59,461 bases of DNA. Source: Nostocales cyanobacterium Centralia_MAG_434. GTDB taxonomy: Bacteria > Cyanobacteriota > Cyanobacteriia > Cyanobacteriales > Nostocaceae. The position numbers were made by a program, and so were the translations under genes. The notes under the pieces are model-generated. The model was not told the origin of the DNA. It searched no databases and saw only the letters and a list, made by a program, of their open reading frames with translations. Every line of letters starts with the position of its first letter. The stretch's first letter is position 1. Shown piece by piece: positions 35,820 to 44,341 of this stretch. The stretch spans positions 1 to 59,461 of the forward strand of contig JAJPJF010000356.1 of assembly GCA_021324415.1 (NCBI GenBank), written 5' to 3'.

Positions 35820-37007
35820 TCATGCAGTTGGTGCTGCTTGAGAAGCCTCAGCTTTAACAGTAGCGTATGCCCAATCTAACCAAGGAAGCAACGCTTCAAT
35901 ATCTGTAGTTTCTACAGTAGCTCCACCCCAAATTCTTATACCTGGAGGTGCAGAACGATAAGATGCAAGATCAAAAGCGACTTCTTGCTTCTCTAGCAAT
36001 GTTGCCAATTTTTTCGCGTACTCTGCTTGCTGTTGTGAGCTTAGGGAAGTAAACCAAGGATCAACAATCTTAAGACAAATTGATGTACAGGAGCGAGTCT
36101 GGGGGTTGTGAGCTAAAAAATCTGCCCAACTACTTTGCTTAACCCAGTTAGTGATAGTTGCAAGATTTGCCTCGCTGCGACGAATAAGTTCAGGAAGTCC
36201 ACCAATACTCTCTGCCCAGCTTAAGCCGTCGATTGCATCTTCAACACATAGCATTGAAGGTGTATTGATAGTATCTCCTTTAAAAATACCCTCAATAAGT
36301 TTACCTTTTTGTGTAAGTCGGAAAAGTTTCGGGATAGGCCATGTAGGTTGATAACTTTCTAGGCGTTCAACTGCGCGAGGTGAAAGCACGAGAACACCAT
36401 GTTGTGCTTCCCCACCTAAGACCTTCTGCCAAGAATAAGTGATAACATCTAACTTTTCCCAAGGAACATCCATGGCAAATACAGCAGATGTGGCGTCGCA
36501 GATAGTCAGTCCAGTACGATCTGCCTTGATCCAGTCGCCATTCGGTACCCGGACACCGGAAGTTGTACCGTTCCATAAAAACACCACATCTCGGTTAAAG
36601 TCAACTTCATCTAGATTCGGCAAATCACCGTAAGCAGCTTTAAGTAGACGGACATCGGGTAACTTCAACTCATCGGTAACATCTTTGACCCATTCCTGTC
36701 CAAAACTTTCCCATGCCAAAATATCCAGAGGACGCTGTCCCAGTAGGGACCACAAAGCCATTTCTACTGCACCCGTGTCGGAAGCAGGAACAATACCTAG
36801 GCGATAGTCAGCTGGAACCCCTAGGATTTTTTTAGAGCGCTCAATGACTTCTGCTAACTTAGCTTTGCCAGCGCTAGAACGGTGGGAACGACCTACACAA
36901 GCATTTTTTAGATTTGTGACATTCCATCCGGGACGCTTTGCACAAGGACCAGAAGAAAAATGTGGAATGTGCGGTTTAGTTGATGGGGGTGTGAGGTGAT
37001 TTGACAT
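35820..37007 (-). CDS. serC: Phosphoserine aminotransferase (SerC-type)
   Basis: SerC converts 3-phosphohydroxypyruvate to phosphoserine with glutamate. The 395-residue protein has the PLP lysine K195 in [17 protein letters not shown], the cofactor-binding aspartate at 171 in [13 protein letters not shown], and the conserved opening [12 protein letters not shown]. The pattern ([37 protein letters not shown]) is that of the archaeal/alphaproteobacterial-type SerC rather than the E. coli one. Length of about 390 fits. The last residues, [11 protein letters not shown], are a low-complexity tail. It is convergent with the upstream aminotransferase. The glyA gene, which uses serine, lies at 52 kb. 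The family is certain; the substrate is inferred. Confidence 0.92.
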   Translation of the reverse strand: MSNHLTPPSTKPHIPHFSSGPCAKRPGWNVTNLKNACVGRSHRSSAGKAKLAEVIERSKKILGVPADYRLGIVPASDTGAVEMALWSLLGQRPLDILAWESFGQEWVKDVTDELKLPDVRLLKAAYGDLPNLDEVDFNRDVVFLWNGTTSGVRVPNGDWIKADRTGLTICDATSAVFAMDVPWEKLDVITYSWQKVLGGEAQHGVLVLSPRAVERLESYQPTWPIPKLFRLTQKGKLIEGIFKGDTINTPSMLCVEDAIDGLSWAESIGGLPELIRRSEANLATITNWVKQSSWADFLAHNPQTRSCTSICLKIVDPWFTSLSSQQQAEYAKKLATLLEKQEVAFDLASYRSAPPGIRIWGGATVETTDIEALLPWLDWAYATVKAEASQAAPTA

Positions 37008-37228
37008 CGTGTTAGCCTGCAGTATCAGGTGAGTGCTGGCTTACAATGATACCCCAAGTGAATGCAACTGCTATGCATCTCTCATTGTATCGGGCATGGT
37101 TGAGAGGATCTGAGATATGGCTTTTTAAGTTTCTAATGTTTTATGCAACACTCCTTAATTTTTGTTACGATAATTAAATAAACTGTTTTTTTCCGCGCTT
37201 CAATAACAACTTAATTTAAAAACTGTCT

Positions 37229-37723
37229 ATGTCTTCGTCAGCTCAGTCTCATAAATCCACCGAAGTCCTGCAAGAGTCTTTGTCAACTTCGCCATCATGG
37301 AAAATTAAATTGCTGTACGACGGTCAGTGTCCGTTGTGTATGCGAGAGGTTAGCTTTTTGAAAAGACGAGATGCAGGTAGGGGTTGGGTTGCTTTTGTGG
37401 ATATTGCAGATGATAACTATACTCCTGAAGCACATGGTGGTGTTGACTTTGAAACCGCAATGGGGCGAATCCATGCTGTTCTTCCTGATGGCACCATTAT
37501 CAAAAATGTAGAAGTTTTGCGTCGGGTATATGAAACCCTTGGGATGGGATGGGTGTATGCTGCTACCAAGTTGCCCATAATCGCTCCTGTGGCTGATACA
37601 CTTTACGAAATTTGGGCCCAAAAACGTCTTGCTCTGACTGGAAGACCATCTTTGACAACGATTATTGCTGAACGCCAAAAATGCATTGACAGCAACGGTC
37701 AAAGTCGTTGTCAACAGACTTAG
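37229..37723 (+). CDS. DCC-family thiol-disulfide oxidoreductase-like protein (DUF393)
   Basis: The 164-residue protein carries the DCC motif D31-G-Q-C34-P-L-C37 in LLYDGQCPLCMREVSFLKRRD, which gives the family its name. DCC proteins are small thioredoxin-fold-like proteins found with membrane partners or alone, and are predicted to exchange thiol-disulfide bonds. The central AMGRIHAVLPDGTIIKNVEVL and YAATKLPIIAPVADTLYEIWA segments are typical of plant and cyanobacterial members. There is no signal peptide, so it is cytosolic. It lies 81 bases upstream of the DGxRPI repeat protein on the same strand, and the two may share a transcript. The function is not established. Confidence 0.9.
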   Translation: MSSSAQSHKSTEVLQESLSTSPSWKIKLLYDGQCPLCMREVSFLKRRDAGRGWVAFVDIADDNYTPEAHGGVDFETAMGRIHAVLPDGTIIKNVEVLRRVYETLGMGWVYAATKLPIIAPVADTLYEIWAQKRLALTGRPSLTTIIAERQKCIDSNGQSRCQQT

Positions 37724-37804
37724 TCCAATTTATGGATAAAAAAGCTCTTGTAGTCGTGCTATATCGAGTAAATAATCTTCAAAGAAAGAGGAGCGAGTGG
37801 GATC

Positions 37805-38290
37805 ATGGAAAACATAGACAAAATTGATAGCGACGTAAATCATTCAGGTCAGAATACAACGGAAACCGAAGTGCAGATTATTGTTTCTGATCTGTCAACT
37901 GACGAACCAAAACCAATTTTAAAAACAATAAATATAGATGGTCAACGTCCCATTGACCCAAGTAACTTTCAGGTTCAGAAAATTTTAGAAATAGATGGTC
38001 AACGTCCCATTGCTAAAAGCAACTTTAGCTGTTTGGATACATTAAATCTAGATGGTCAACGTCCAATCGCCAAGAGCAATTTTCAGGAGCATAACATTCT
38101 CCCTGTGGATGGCAACCGTCCAATTGACAAGAGTGATTTAGAAGTTAGAGATATTATCGAGCTCGATGGTCTACGTCCAATTGCTAAGAGTAATTTTCAA
38201 GTGCAAAAAACTTTCAATATAGATGGTCATCGTCCCATCACTTCGAATCACATCGACATTCCAGATATTACAACAGATTACGTAGACTAG
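37805..38290 (+). CDS. DGxRPI 19-residue repeat protein
   Basis: The 161-residue protein has a 44-residue acidic, hydrophilic N terminus followed by six tandem repeats of exactly 19 residues (45-63, 64-82, 83-101, 102-120, 121-139, 140-161). Each begins DG(Q/N/L/H)RPI(A/D/T) and continues K/P-S-N-F, then a variable hydrophobic segment ending in I or L or V before the next DG. The DNA of the units differs, so the repeats are old and kept by selection. No cysteine clusters, signal peptide or transmembrane segments are seen. It follows the DCC-family gene by 81 bases. I do not recognise a named family. The repeat regularity suggests a rod or solenoid, or repeated binding units. Confidence 0.8.
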   Translation: MENIDKIDSDVNHSGQNTTETEVQIIVSDLSTDEPKPILKTINIDGQRPIDPSNFQVQKILEIDGQRPIAKSNFSCLDTLNLDGQRPIAKSNFQEHNILPVDGNRPIDKSDLEVRDIIELDGLRPIAKSNFQVQKTFNIDGHRPITSNHIDIPDITTDYVD

Positions 38291-38353
38291 AAATTCAAAG
38301 TCCGTAGTAGTGCTGAGCAATAGAGCGCTACTACAAACCAAAAAGTTATAATA

Positions 38354-40957
38354 CTAGGTTAAAATCGCTCCACCCATCAACCGTGTATACCGATACTTTA
38401 ACTCTTCTTTCATTAAATACCAACGCCCCAAGGTAGAATCAATCTCGATGACTTTTTCTGCTGCTTGGCGTGCCAAAAGTAACACTTCTTCATCCTCTAC
38501 TAAACTGGCTAATGTAAAATCTGGCACTCCAGATTGACGAGTCCCCAACACTTCACCAGGACCACGGAAACGCATATCCATTTCCGAAATGAAAAAACCA
38601 TCCTGTGACTGTTCTAAAACCTTCAGTCTTGCCTCTGCATCAGGACTTTTGGAGTTGCTCATTAAAAGACAGTAGGACTTAGCTGCACCACGACCAACAC
38701 GCCCCCGCAATTGGTGTAATTGAGATAAACCAAATCGCTCAGCATTTTCAATGAGCATTACTGTGGCATTTGGCACGTCTACACCCACCTCAACAACGGT
38801 AGTAGAAACCAAAATCTGTGTCTGATTCTGGCGAAATTTTTCAATTGCTTCATCCTTTTGGGCCGAAGTCATGCGACCATGAAGCAGTCCCACTTGAAAC
38901 TCAGGAAAAACACTTTCCTGTAACTTTTGGTGTTCCTCCACTGCTGAACGTAAATCCAGCTTTTCCGATTCTTCGACTAATGGCAATACGACGTAAATTT
39001 GACGCTCTTGGGCAATTTCACGTCGCATAAGTTCATATGCATGGGTTCGTTCCCGAGATGATAGCACTGTTGTTTGAATTTTTTGCCGTCCTGGTGGTAA
39101 CTCATCAATTTGACTCACATCTAAGTCCCCATGAATTGTGAGCGCCAACGTTCGAGGAATAGGTGTTGCTGTCATAGTTAGCACATGAGGTTGCTCACCT
39201 TTTTGTTGCAACCGCGCTCGTTGCTCTACTCCAAAGCGGTGTTGCTCATCAATCACAACTAAACCCAGACGCTGAAAGTTAACAGTATCTTGAATCAAGG
39301 CATGAGTCCCTACCAAAAGAGGCAATTCTCCAGTTTCTAACTGAGCATGAATTTGCCGCCTCTTGACTGTTTTCGTTGAACCAGTCAGTAATTCTACTGG
39401 CAAGTGCAAGAGGTTAAACCAACTCACTAACTTGCGGTAGTGCTGTTCTGCTAACACTTCTGTAGGAGCCATGAGTGCTGCTTGATAGCCTGATTGAATC
39501 GCTGCCAGAATAGCAATCACTGCAACAACAGTTTTACCAGAACCAACATCTCCTTGTACCAGACGGTTCATCGGTACAGATTTTTGTAAGTCGTTGAGGA
39601 TATCATTGACAACTCTAGTTTGAGCGCCAGTGAGTTTAAATGGCAAAAGCTCATAGAATTTTTCCAATAGCTCACCTCTTGCAGCAAGAATAGCACTTGT
39701 CTGTATCTCTCTTGCTTTTTGCTGACGTTGAAGTAAGCCAAGTTGCAGGTAGAAGAATTCATCGAAGACGAGGCGGCGACGGGCAATTTTTAGGGTTGCT
39801 GCATCTTGTGGAAAGTGGATGTTGGCGATCGCATCCTTTAATTCCATCAAACTATACTTAGTTCGTAAACCACTCGGTAGTGGATCTTTGAGGTTCACAG
39901 CAGAAGGTAAGGCAGCAATGACTGCCTGTCGAATCATATCTGCCCCAACACCTTCTGTTAATGTATAAATTGGCACAACTCGACCAATAGTCAGAGATTC
40001 AATAGAATCTCCTGGATTTGCCAAAACTTCCAGTTCTGGATCTTCCAAGACCAGACCATATTTACTTTGTTTGACCAATCCACAGGCCGCTACAATTGCA
40101 CCTTCTGGGTAGCGACGCTTTAAACTCTCTTGCCAACCGCGACTGGTAAAGCGTGTCCCAGCAAAAAAGCGGTTCACTTTTATTTGACCAGTTTTGTCTC
40201 GCAGTTGCAATTCTAAAATCGATAGCTTTTTGTTACGGGGGCTGGTAAAACAGTTACAACGCTTCACTCTTGCCACTATTGTCACTGTTTCTCCCGCTTC
40301 TAACTCCTGAATGTTCACTTGACGAGCATAGTCAATATGGTCGCGGGGAAAGTAAAAAAGTAGATCTCGTACTGTAAACAAATTCAGCCGCGCTAAATTT
40401 CCAGCCTTTTTCGCTCCTATTTCTGGTAAATCACTCAATTTGTGGTCGGGTTGAGCAGCTAGTCGTCGGCTCACCTCAGTAAATTTATAGGGAGTGGGGG
40501 AGACAGCGACGTTAGCGGGTTTCCCGACTTGAGGAGTCAGTGCGTTGGGCGAGTTCCCCGTGTTGTAGCAACTGGCGTGCGACTGGTGCATTGGGGAATG
40601 GGGAGATGAGGGAGAGTATGTATCTGTTCCTGCTTCACCTACTCCTAACTCCCCATTATCTACATCCCGACTTTCCCTCTCGGTCGCTTTTTGTAATTGA
40701 TACAGATAAGCGCGCGTTTGCGCTACCAAGTGTTGTCGGTCTTCCAATTCCAAATCTGGATAGCCTGCAAAGTGAACCGCTAATTCTTGCCAACGACGAC
40801 GTTCACTACTGGATAAGACTGTGGGGAACTTGCCAAAAGTCAGAGAGAGAAACTCACTGAAACGGTATTGCTTGCCTAGCAAATCTGTAAAACCCTGTTC
40901 TGCCTCTATTGCCAGGGCTTTCTGCAATCTTAACCAATCTGGTATGTCATTAGTCAT
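38354..40957 (-). CDS. recG: ATP-dependent DNA helicase RecG
   Basis: RecG remodels stalled replication forks and Holliday junctions. The 867-residue protein has a cyanobacterial N-terminal extension (1-97), a wedge OB-fold domain (about 210-320), Walker A GDVGSGKT (469-476), the DEQH box VVIDEQHRFGVEQRARL, TATPIPRTLALT and the C-terminal helicase motifs with ENAERFGLSQLHQLRGRVGRG. RecG is normally about 690 residues outside cyanobacteria and about 820 in them. Residues 98-157 (from VDNGELGVGEAG to VSPTPYK) are low-complexity and coded by interspersed repeats (40487-40662), so they are probably an inserted segment rather than a domain. The frame remains open. It is convergent with the DGxRPI gene, and a 7-bp repeat lies beyond its start. 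Confidence 0.95.
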   Translation of the reverse strand: MTNDIPDWLRLQKALAIEAEQGFTDLLGKQYRFSEFLSLTFGKFPTVLSSSERRRWQELAVHFAGYPDLELEDRQHLVAQTRAYLYQLQKATERESRDVDNGELGVGEAGTDTYSPSSPHSPMHQSHASCYNTGNSPNALTPQVGKPANVAVSPTPYKFTEVSRRLAAQPDHKLSDLPEIGAKKAGNLARLNLFTVRDLLFYFPRDHIDYARQVNIQELEAGETVTIVARVKRCNCFTSPRNKKLSILELQLRDKTGQIKVNRFFAGTRFTSRGWQESLKRRYPEGAIVAACGLVKQSKYGLVLEDPELEVLANPGDSIESLTIGRVVPIYTLTEGVGADMIRQAVIAALPSAVNLKDPLPSGLRTKYSLMELKDAIANIHFPQDAATLKIARRRLVFDEFFYLQLGLLQRQQKAREIQTSAILAARGELLEKFYELLPFKLTGAQTRVVNDILNDLQKSVPMNRLVQGDVGSGKTVVAVIAILAAIQSGYQAALMAPTEVLAEQHYRKLVSWFNLLHLPVELLTGSTKTVKRRQIHAQLETGELPLLVGTHALIQDTVNFQRLGLVVIDEQHRFGVEQRARLQQKGEQPHVLTMTATPIPRTLALTIHGDLDVSQIDELPPGRQKIQTTVLSSRERTHAYELMRREIAQERQIYVVLPLVEESEKLDLRSAVEEHQKLQESVFPEFQVGLLHGRMTSAQKDEAIEKFRQNQTQILVSTTVVEVGVDVPNATVMLIENAERFGLSQLHQLRGRVGRGAAKSYCLLMSNSKSPDAEARLKVLEQSQDGFFISEMDMRFRGPGEVLGTRQSGVPDFTLASLVEDEEVLLLARQAAEKVIEIDSTLGRWYLMKEELKYRYTRLMGGAILT
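40535..40577 (-). repeat. Interspersed repeat copy inside recG
   Basis: On the minus strand this reads CGCCAGTTGC, a variable middle, then CGCCCAACGCACTGACT. It matches the intergenic copy at 55077-55122 at both ends. It encodes part of the low-complexity RecG segment (SHASCYNTGNSPNALTP). Confidence 0.75.
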
Positions 40958-40962
40958 TGTCA

Positions 40963-40989
40963 GGAGTTGGGAGTTGGGAGTTGGGAGTT
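40963..40989. repeat. 7-bp tandem repeat (GGAGTTG)
   Basis: About four copies of GGAGTTG lie 6 bases upstream of the recG ATG. They belong to the GGAGTTAGGAGTT style seen again near 45350-45365, 46736-46752 and 53771. Confidence 0.85.
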
Positions 40990-41041
40990 AAAAGTTACCT
41001 GGTTTATTATTTATCTATTCCTCACTCATAACTCATCAATC

Positions 41042-42262
41042 CTAACTTTCTTCAAACCAACTAGCACGCCATGCTGATTCAGCTTCGGCAATTGACAATT
41101 CTCTTTGTTTTTTTTGATACTTCTGACCCAGTTGATGAAGACGAACTAAGAGATTACGAATTTGCTTGCGTTCTGAGGAGAGAGCCGCATCGGCAAATTC
41201 AATTTCACTCAATCGCAGGTTTATAGCCATAATCTGTGTTAGGCTTGCATCTTCCGACTTTTGTCCAGTGTCAATTTCAATCACCAAGTTTAGCAAATTA
41301 GGTGGTCCTGGCATGACATCTGTGGATGCTTCTGATGCAGCCGCAGCCACTTCTAATATAGGTTCTGGTAATTTTTTGGATAAAATTCCAGCCTTTTGTA
41401 ATAAAACATTAGTGTCACGAGATACTTTTTTGAGCGTCTCGTGTGTCACTTTTTCCAATTTCTGCTGCCATTTGGCTAGTTCCACAGGAGAACCGGAATG
41501 CGGGAAAGTTAGGGGTTGAGGAATTGAGGCAGTGAAGGATTGAGGGATTGAGGGCGTAAAGGGTGTCGTAGAAATAACAGGAGTTGGGGGTGTAGGAAAA
41601 GCAGCAGGGGAAACGCTAGGAGTTACAGAAATTGGGGGAGTAGGAGGAAATAAATTAATTGGCCCCTCCGCTTCCTTGTCTTCCTTGTCTTCCTTGTCTT
41701 CCTTGTCCTCCCTGTCCTCCCTGTCTTCCTTGTCCTCCTTGTCCTCCCTGTCCTCCTTGTCCTCCCTGTCCTCCCTGTCCTCCTTGTCCACGCCAGTCAC
41801 TACAACAGAAGGAATCTCAACAGACACTTCACTCAACTCAGGAGACCCACCTGCATGACTATCCTTCTTGTCCTCCTTGTCCTCCCTGTCCTCCCTGTCC
41901 TCCCTGTCCTCCCTGTCCTCCCTGTCCTCCCTGTCCTCCTTCTCTCCCTGATCTCCCTGGTTATCAGTTCCAACCTCCTCCTCAGTTCTAATCTTGGCCA
42001 ATAATTGCTCAGATGCTTTTTGGCCCAACTTACGAATAGCTTGTTGCAATTGTTGCCGTTGATTCAAGGACAATTTAAGGAAGCTTTCAGGATATCCCTG
42101 TGTACATAAGTGATAACTGGCTAGAATCAACTGCTGTCGCAAGGCTTGCCCTAGGGTGCTCAGATAACTGGCGTAAGCGCTTTGTAATTCGGTTGCGATC
42201 GCACGTGTTTCCTCTTCTAGTGCTTGGATGTCCTGCTCAATTCGCTCGATTGCTCTTGCCAT
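41042..42262 (-). CDS. Conserved cyanobacterial protein with in-frame ED(R/K) repeat tracts
   Basis: The 406-residue protein has a helical N-terminal domain (1-100, ARAIERIEQDIQALEEETRA and KLSLNQRQQLQQAIRKLGQK) and a helical C-terminal domain (about 255-406, AKWQQKLEKVTHETLKKVSR and EIEFADAALSSERKQIRNLL). Between them are two tracts of repeating EDR or EDK (residues 109-134 and 159-197) and a Pro/Thr-rich linker (200-250). The tracts are coded by the 9-bp GAGGACAGG/GAGGACAAG repeat found between genes elsewhere here, which keeps the frame because nine is a multiple of three. Both end domains look genuine, so the repeats are an expansion within a linker. I do not recognise the family. It stands between recG and tsf on the same strand, with separate spacing. 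Confidence 0.8.
   Translation of the reverse strand: MARAIERIEQDIQALEEETRAIATELQSAYASYLSTLGQALRQQLILASYHLCTQGYPESFLKLSLNQRQQLQQAIRKLGQKASEQLLAKIRTEEEVGTDNQGDQGEKEDREDREDREDREDREDREDKEDKKDSHAGGSPELSEVSVEIPSVVVTGVDKEDREDREDKEDREDKEDKEDREDREDKEDKEDKEDKEAEGPINLFPPTPPISVTPSVSPAAFPTPPTPVISTTPFTPSIPQSFTASIPQPLTFPHSGSPVELAKWQQKLEKVTHETLKKVSRDTNVLLQKAGILSKKLPEPILEVAAAASEASTDVMPGPPNLLNLVIEIDTGQKSEDASLTQIMAINLRLSEIEFADAALSSERKQIRNLLVRLHQLGQKYQKKQRELSIAEAESAWRASWFEES
41683..41946. repeat. 9-bp repeats within a coding gene
   Basis: Two blocks, about 41675-41790 and 41865-41946, consist of TTGTCCTCC or CTGTCCTCC units. On the minus strand each unit reads as Glu-Asp-Arg or Glu-Asp-Lys. They are the same family as the intergenic tracts. 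Confidence 0.95.
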
Positions 42263-42360
42263 ATCTTCTTAGTTGTCCATATGAACCATTAGATAGTACA
42301 AATGTACATACCTAATTTTAAAATAATTATCCAGAGGATGCCAGTTTTAGCTTAATAAAA

Positions 42361-42390
42361 GACAGGTCAAGCACAATAGATTGACCTGTC
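42361..42390 (-). terminator. Intrinsic terminator of rpsB-tsf
   Basis: GACAGGTCAA (42361-42370) pairs perfectly with TTGACCTGTC (42381-42390) over 10 bp with a ten-base loop. On the minus strand it is followed by TTTTATT, and it lies 90 bases after the tsf stop. Confidence 0.85.
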
Positions 42391-42479
42391 ATTACAAGAG
42401 CCATTGGTTTTTTGTCTTTCGTCATTAGCCTTCAGTAATTAGTGACTAAAGACTAATGACTAATAACCAATGACTAAAT

Positions 42480-43139
42480 TTACTTATTGCCCACTTGTGC
42501 AGCAACTTCATCAGCAAAGTTGCTTTCTTGTTTCTCAATACCTTCGCCTAAAACAAAACGAACAAAGCGCCGAATTTGGATATTTTCACCAAGTTGGGCG
42601 ATCGCCTGCTTGACTAGTTCTTCTACTGTGATACTTTGATCACGAATGTAGGGCTGATCCAGCAAAGTTAGTTCTTTAAGGCGTTTTTCAATCCGTCCCT
42701 GAACAATTTTTTCTTTGACTGCTTCGGGCTTATTCGCGATGTCATCCCGACCCATTTCAATTTCTTTTTCCTTGTTGGCGATTTCAGGTGGGATATCTGA
42801 TACTTTGACGTATTCTACGTTGGGACAAGCTGCTACTTGCATAGCAACGTTGCGCACGAGAGTTTGAAACTCTTCACGACGAGCCACAAAGTCAGTCTCG
42901 CAGTTGACTTCTACTAGCACGCCGACTCTACCACCAGTGTGAATGTAGCTACCCACTTGTCCTTCTGCCGCCACACGGTCTGCTTTTGAACCAGCTTTGG
43001 CAATTCCTTTTTTCCGCAGCCATTCTTCAGCTTTGACCATGTCGCCACTGTTTTCTTGCAGTGCCCTTTTACAGTCCATCATGCCAGCGCCAGTTTTCTG
43101 ACGTAGCTCTTGGACGACTTTTGCAGATATTTCCGCCAT
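42480..43139 (-). CDS. tsf: Translation elongation factor Ts
   Basis: EF-Ts recycles EF-Tu by exchanging GDP for GTP. The 219-residue protein is the short cyanobacterial/chloroplast form. The N-terminal UBA-like domain has [20 protein letters not shown], followed by the EF-Tu-contact motif [15 protein letters not shown] (about 79-93), in which the TDFV residues insert beside the Mg site of EF-Tu. The C-terminal core is abbreviated compared with E. coli (283 residues), typical for this phylum. It is downstream of rpsB by 191 bases, the usual bacterial order rpsB-tsf, and a terminator follows. Confidence 0.96.
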   Translation of the reverse strand: MAEISAKVVQELRQKTGAGMMDCKRALQENSGDMVKAEEWLRKKGIAKAGSKADRVAAEGQVGSYIHTGGRVGVLVEVNCETDFVARREEFQTLVRNVAMQVAACPNVEYVKVSDIPPEIANKEKEIEMGRDDIANKPEAVKEKIVQGRIEKRLKELTLLDQPYIRDQSITVEELVKQAIAQLGENIQIRRFVRFVLGEGIEKQESNFADEVAAQVGNK

Positions 43140-43330
43140 TTTGCCTCAATTCCTACTTGACTGACAATTTTAATTGCTTATGGACTCTCAGTATATATAT
43201 CTTACTCAAGGCATGGAGGATTACTGATTGTTGATTTTTGATTTTTCTTAAGTTGACTGTTAACTGGTAGCAGTAAACAGTTAACAGTCTCCGTTGTTAA
43301 TCTCAAATCTCAAATCTGAAAATTGACTAA

Positions 43331-44125
43331 TTATTCTTCCTCATCATCATCAGGAAGTAGCGAGTCAGTATAATCGCTTTCGTCGTATTCGTATTCTTCC
43401 TCCGCGCCTTCGTAATCTTCGTATTCTTCTTCTGCATCCAACTGACCGTGACGACCTTCATAAATCGCATCTGCCAATTTACCTACGATCAACTTAATTG
43501 ACCGAATAGCGTCGTCATTTGCTGGGATAGGAATATCTACAACATCAGGATCACAGTTTGTATCCAGCATAGATACAATCGGAATTCCTAGCTTTTGGCA
43601 TTCTTGTACTGCGTTATACTCCCGCCGTTGATCCACAATGACCACGACATCAGGGACTTTACGCATAGTTTTAATACCACCCAGATATTTCTGAAGCTTT
43701 GCCATTTCCCGACGCAACATCGAGGCTTCTTTTTTTGGCAACAAATCTAGAGCGCCGCTTTCTTCTCGACGTTCTAAGTCTTTCAGACGGTCTACACGGG
43801 TTTTAATGGTTGCCCAGTTAGTAAGCATTCCACCTAACCAACGCTGATTAATGTAGTGGGAACCACAACGAGCAGCTTCTTGCGCTATGATTCCTGCTGC
43901 TTGACGCTTAGTACCAACAAACAAGAATTTCTTGCCAGCTTCTGCATTCGACCGCATATAGCTATAGGCATCTTCCATCAACTGGGCAGTCTGCACCAAG
44001 TCAATGATATGTACACCATTGCGGGCAGTATAAATATAGGGAGACATCTTTGGATTCCATCTCCGGGTTTGATGCCCAAAGTGAACACCCGACTCCATCA
44101 TCTGAGCCAATGAAACGACTGGCAT
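43331..44125 (-). CDS. rpsB: 30S ribosomal protein S2
   Basis: S2 joins the small subunit late and is needed for bS1 binding. The 264-residue protein opens [20 protein letters not shown] and [20 protein letters not shown], with [23 protein letters not shown] and [20 protein letters not shown]-like segments, and [20 protein letters not shown] near 205-224. Residues beyond about 228 form an acidic Glu/Asp/Tyr tail, which is common in cyanobacterial S2. The gene is followed by tsf. The upstream leader (44126-44220) contains inverted repeats described separately, which could mediate S2 autoregulation. Confidence 0.97.
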   Translation of the reverse strand: MPVVSLAQMMESGVHFGHQTRRWNPKMSPYIYTARNGVHIIDLVQTAQLMEDAYSYMRSNAEAGKKFLFVGTKRQAAGIIAQEAARCGSHYINQRWLGGMLTNWATIKTRVDRLKDLERREESGALDLLPKKEASMLRREMAKLQKYLGGIKTMRKVPDVVVIVDQRREYNAVQECQKLGIPIVSMLDTNCDPDVVDIPIPANDDAIRSIKLIVGKLADAIYEGRHGQLDAEEEYEDYEGAEEEYEYDESDYTDSLLPDDDEEE

Positions 44126-44142
44126 ATTTGTTTTTTACTCCT

Positions 44143-44205
44143 ATTCGGGTTAAACCTCCATCCAGGTGTATTTCCAAAATCAGGAAACACCCGAATTCCC
44201 GGATG
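44143..44205 (-). promoter_or_regulatory. Structured rpsB leader (candidate autoregulatory element)
   Basis: Alternative stems can form upstream of rpsB. ATTCGGGT (44143-44150) pairs with ACCCGAAT (44189-44196). GGTG/TTTCC (44165-44175) pairs with GGAAACACC (44183-44191) with a two-base bulge, enclosed by CATCC/GGATG (44159-44163 with 44201-44205). The two pairings share bases, so they would exclude one another. Confidence 0.35.
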
Positions 44206-44300
44206 TGCGAGATTAGACAGCTATTCTAGGATAACACATTTTGGAGGAGAGTTAGGAGTTAGGAATTGGAAATCAAGCATAGTATCTTTCTTTTGTGGCT

Positions 44301-44325
44301 CCCTTGTCCTCCTTGTCCTCTCTGT
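44301..44325. repeat. 9-bp repeat tract (CTTGTCCTC)
   Basis: Two to three units followed by a CCCATGCCCCATGCCC 7-mer repeat (about 44328-44342) lie between rpsB and the glycosyltransferase gene, whose stop codon touches it. Confidence 0.85.
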
Positions 44326-44341
44326 TCCCATGCCCCATGCC

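Noticed and set aside
41659-41991. Pro/Cys-rich plus-strand frames opposite the ED-repeat gene
   Set aside because: They are antisense to the ED(R/K) tracts, and the 9-bp repeats lack stops in several frames.
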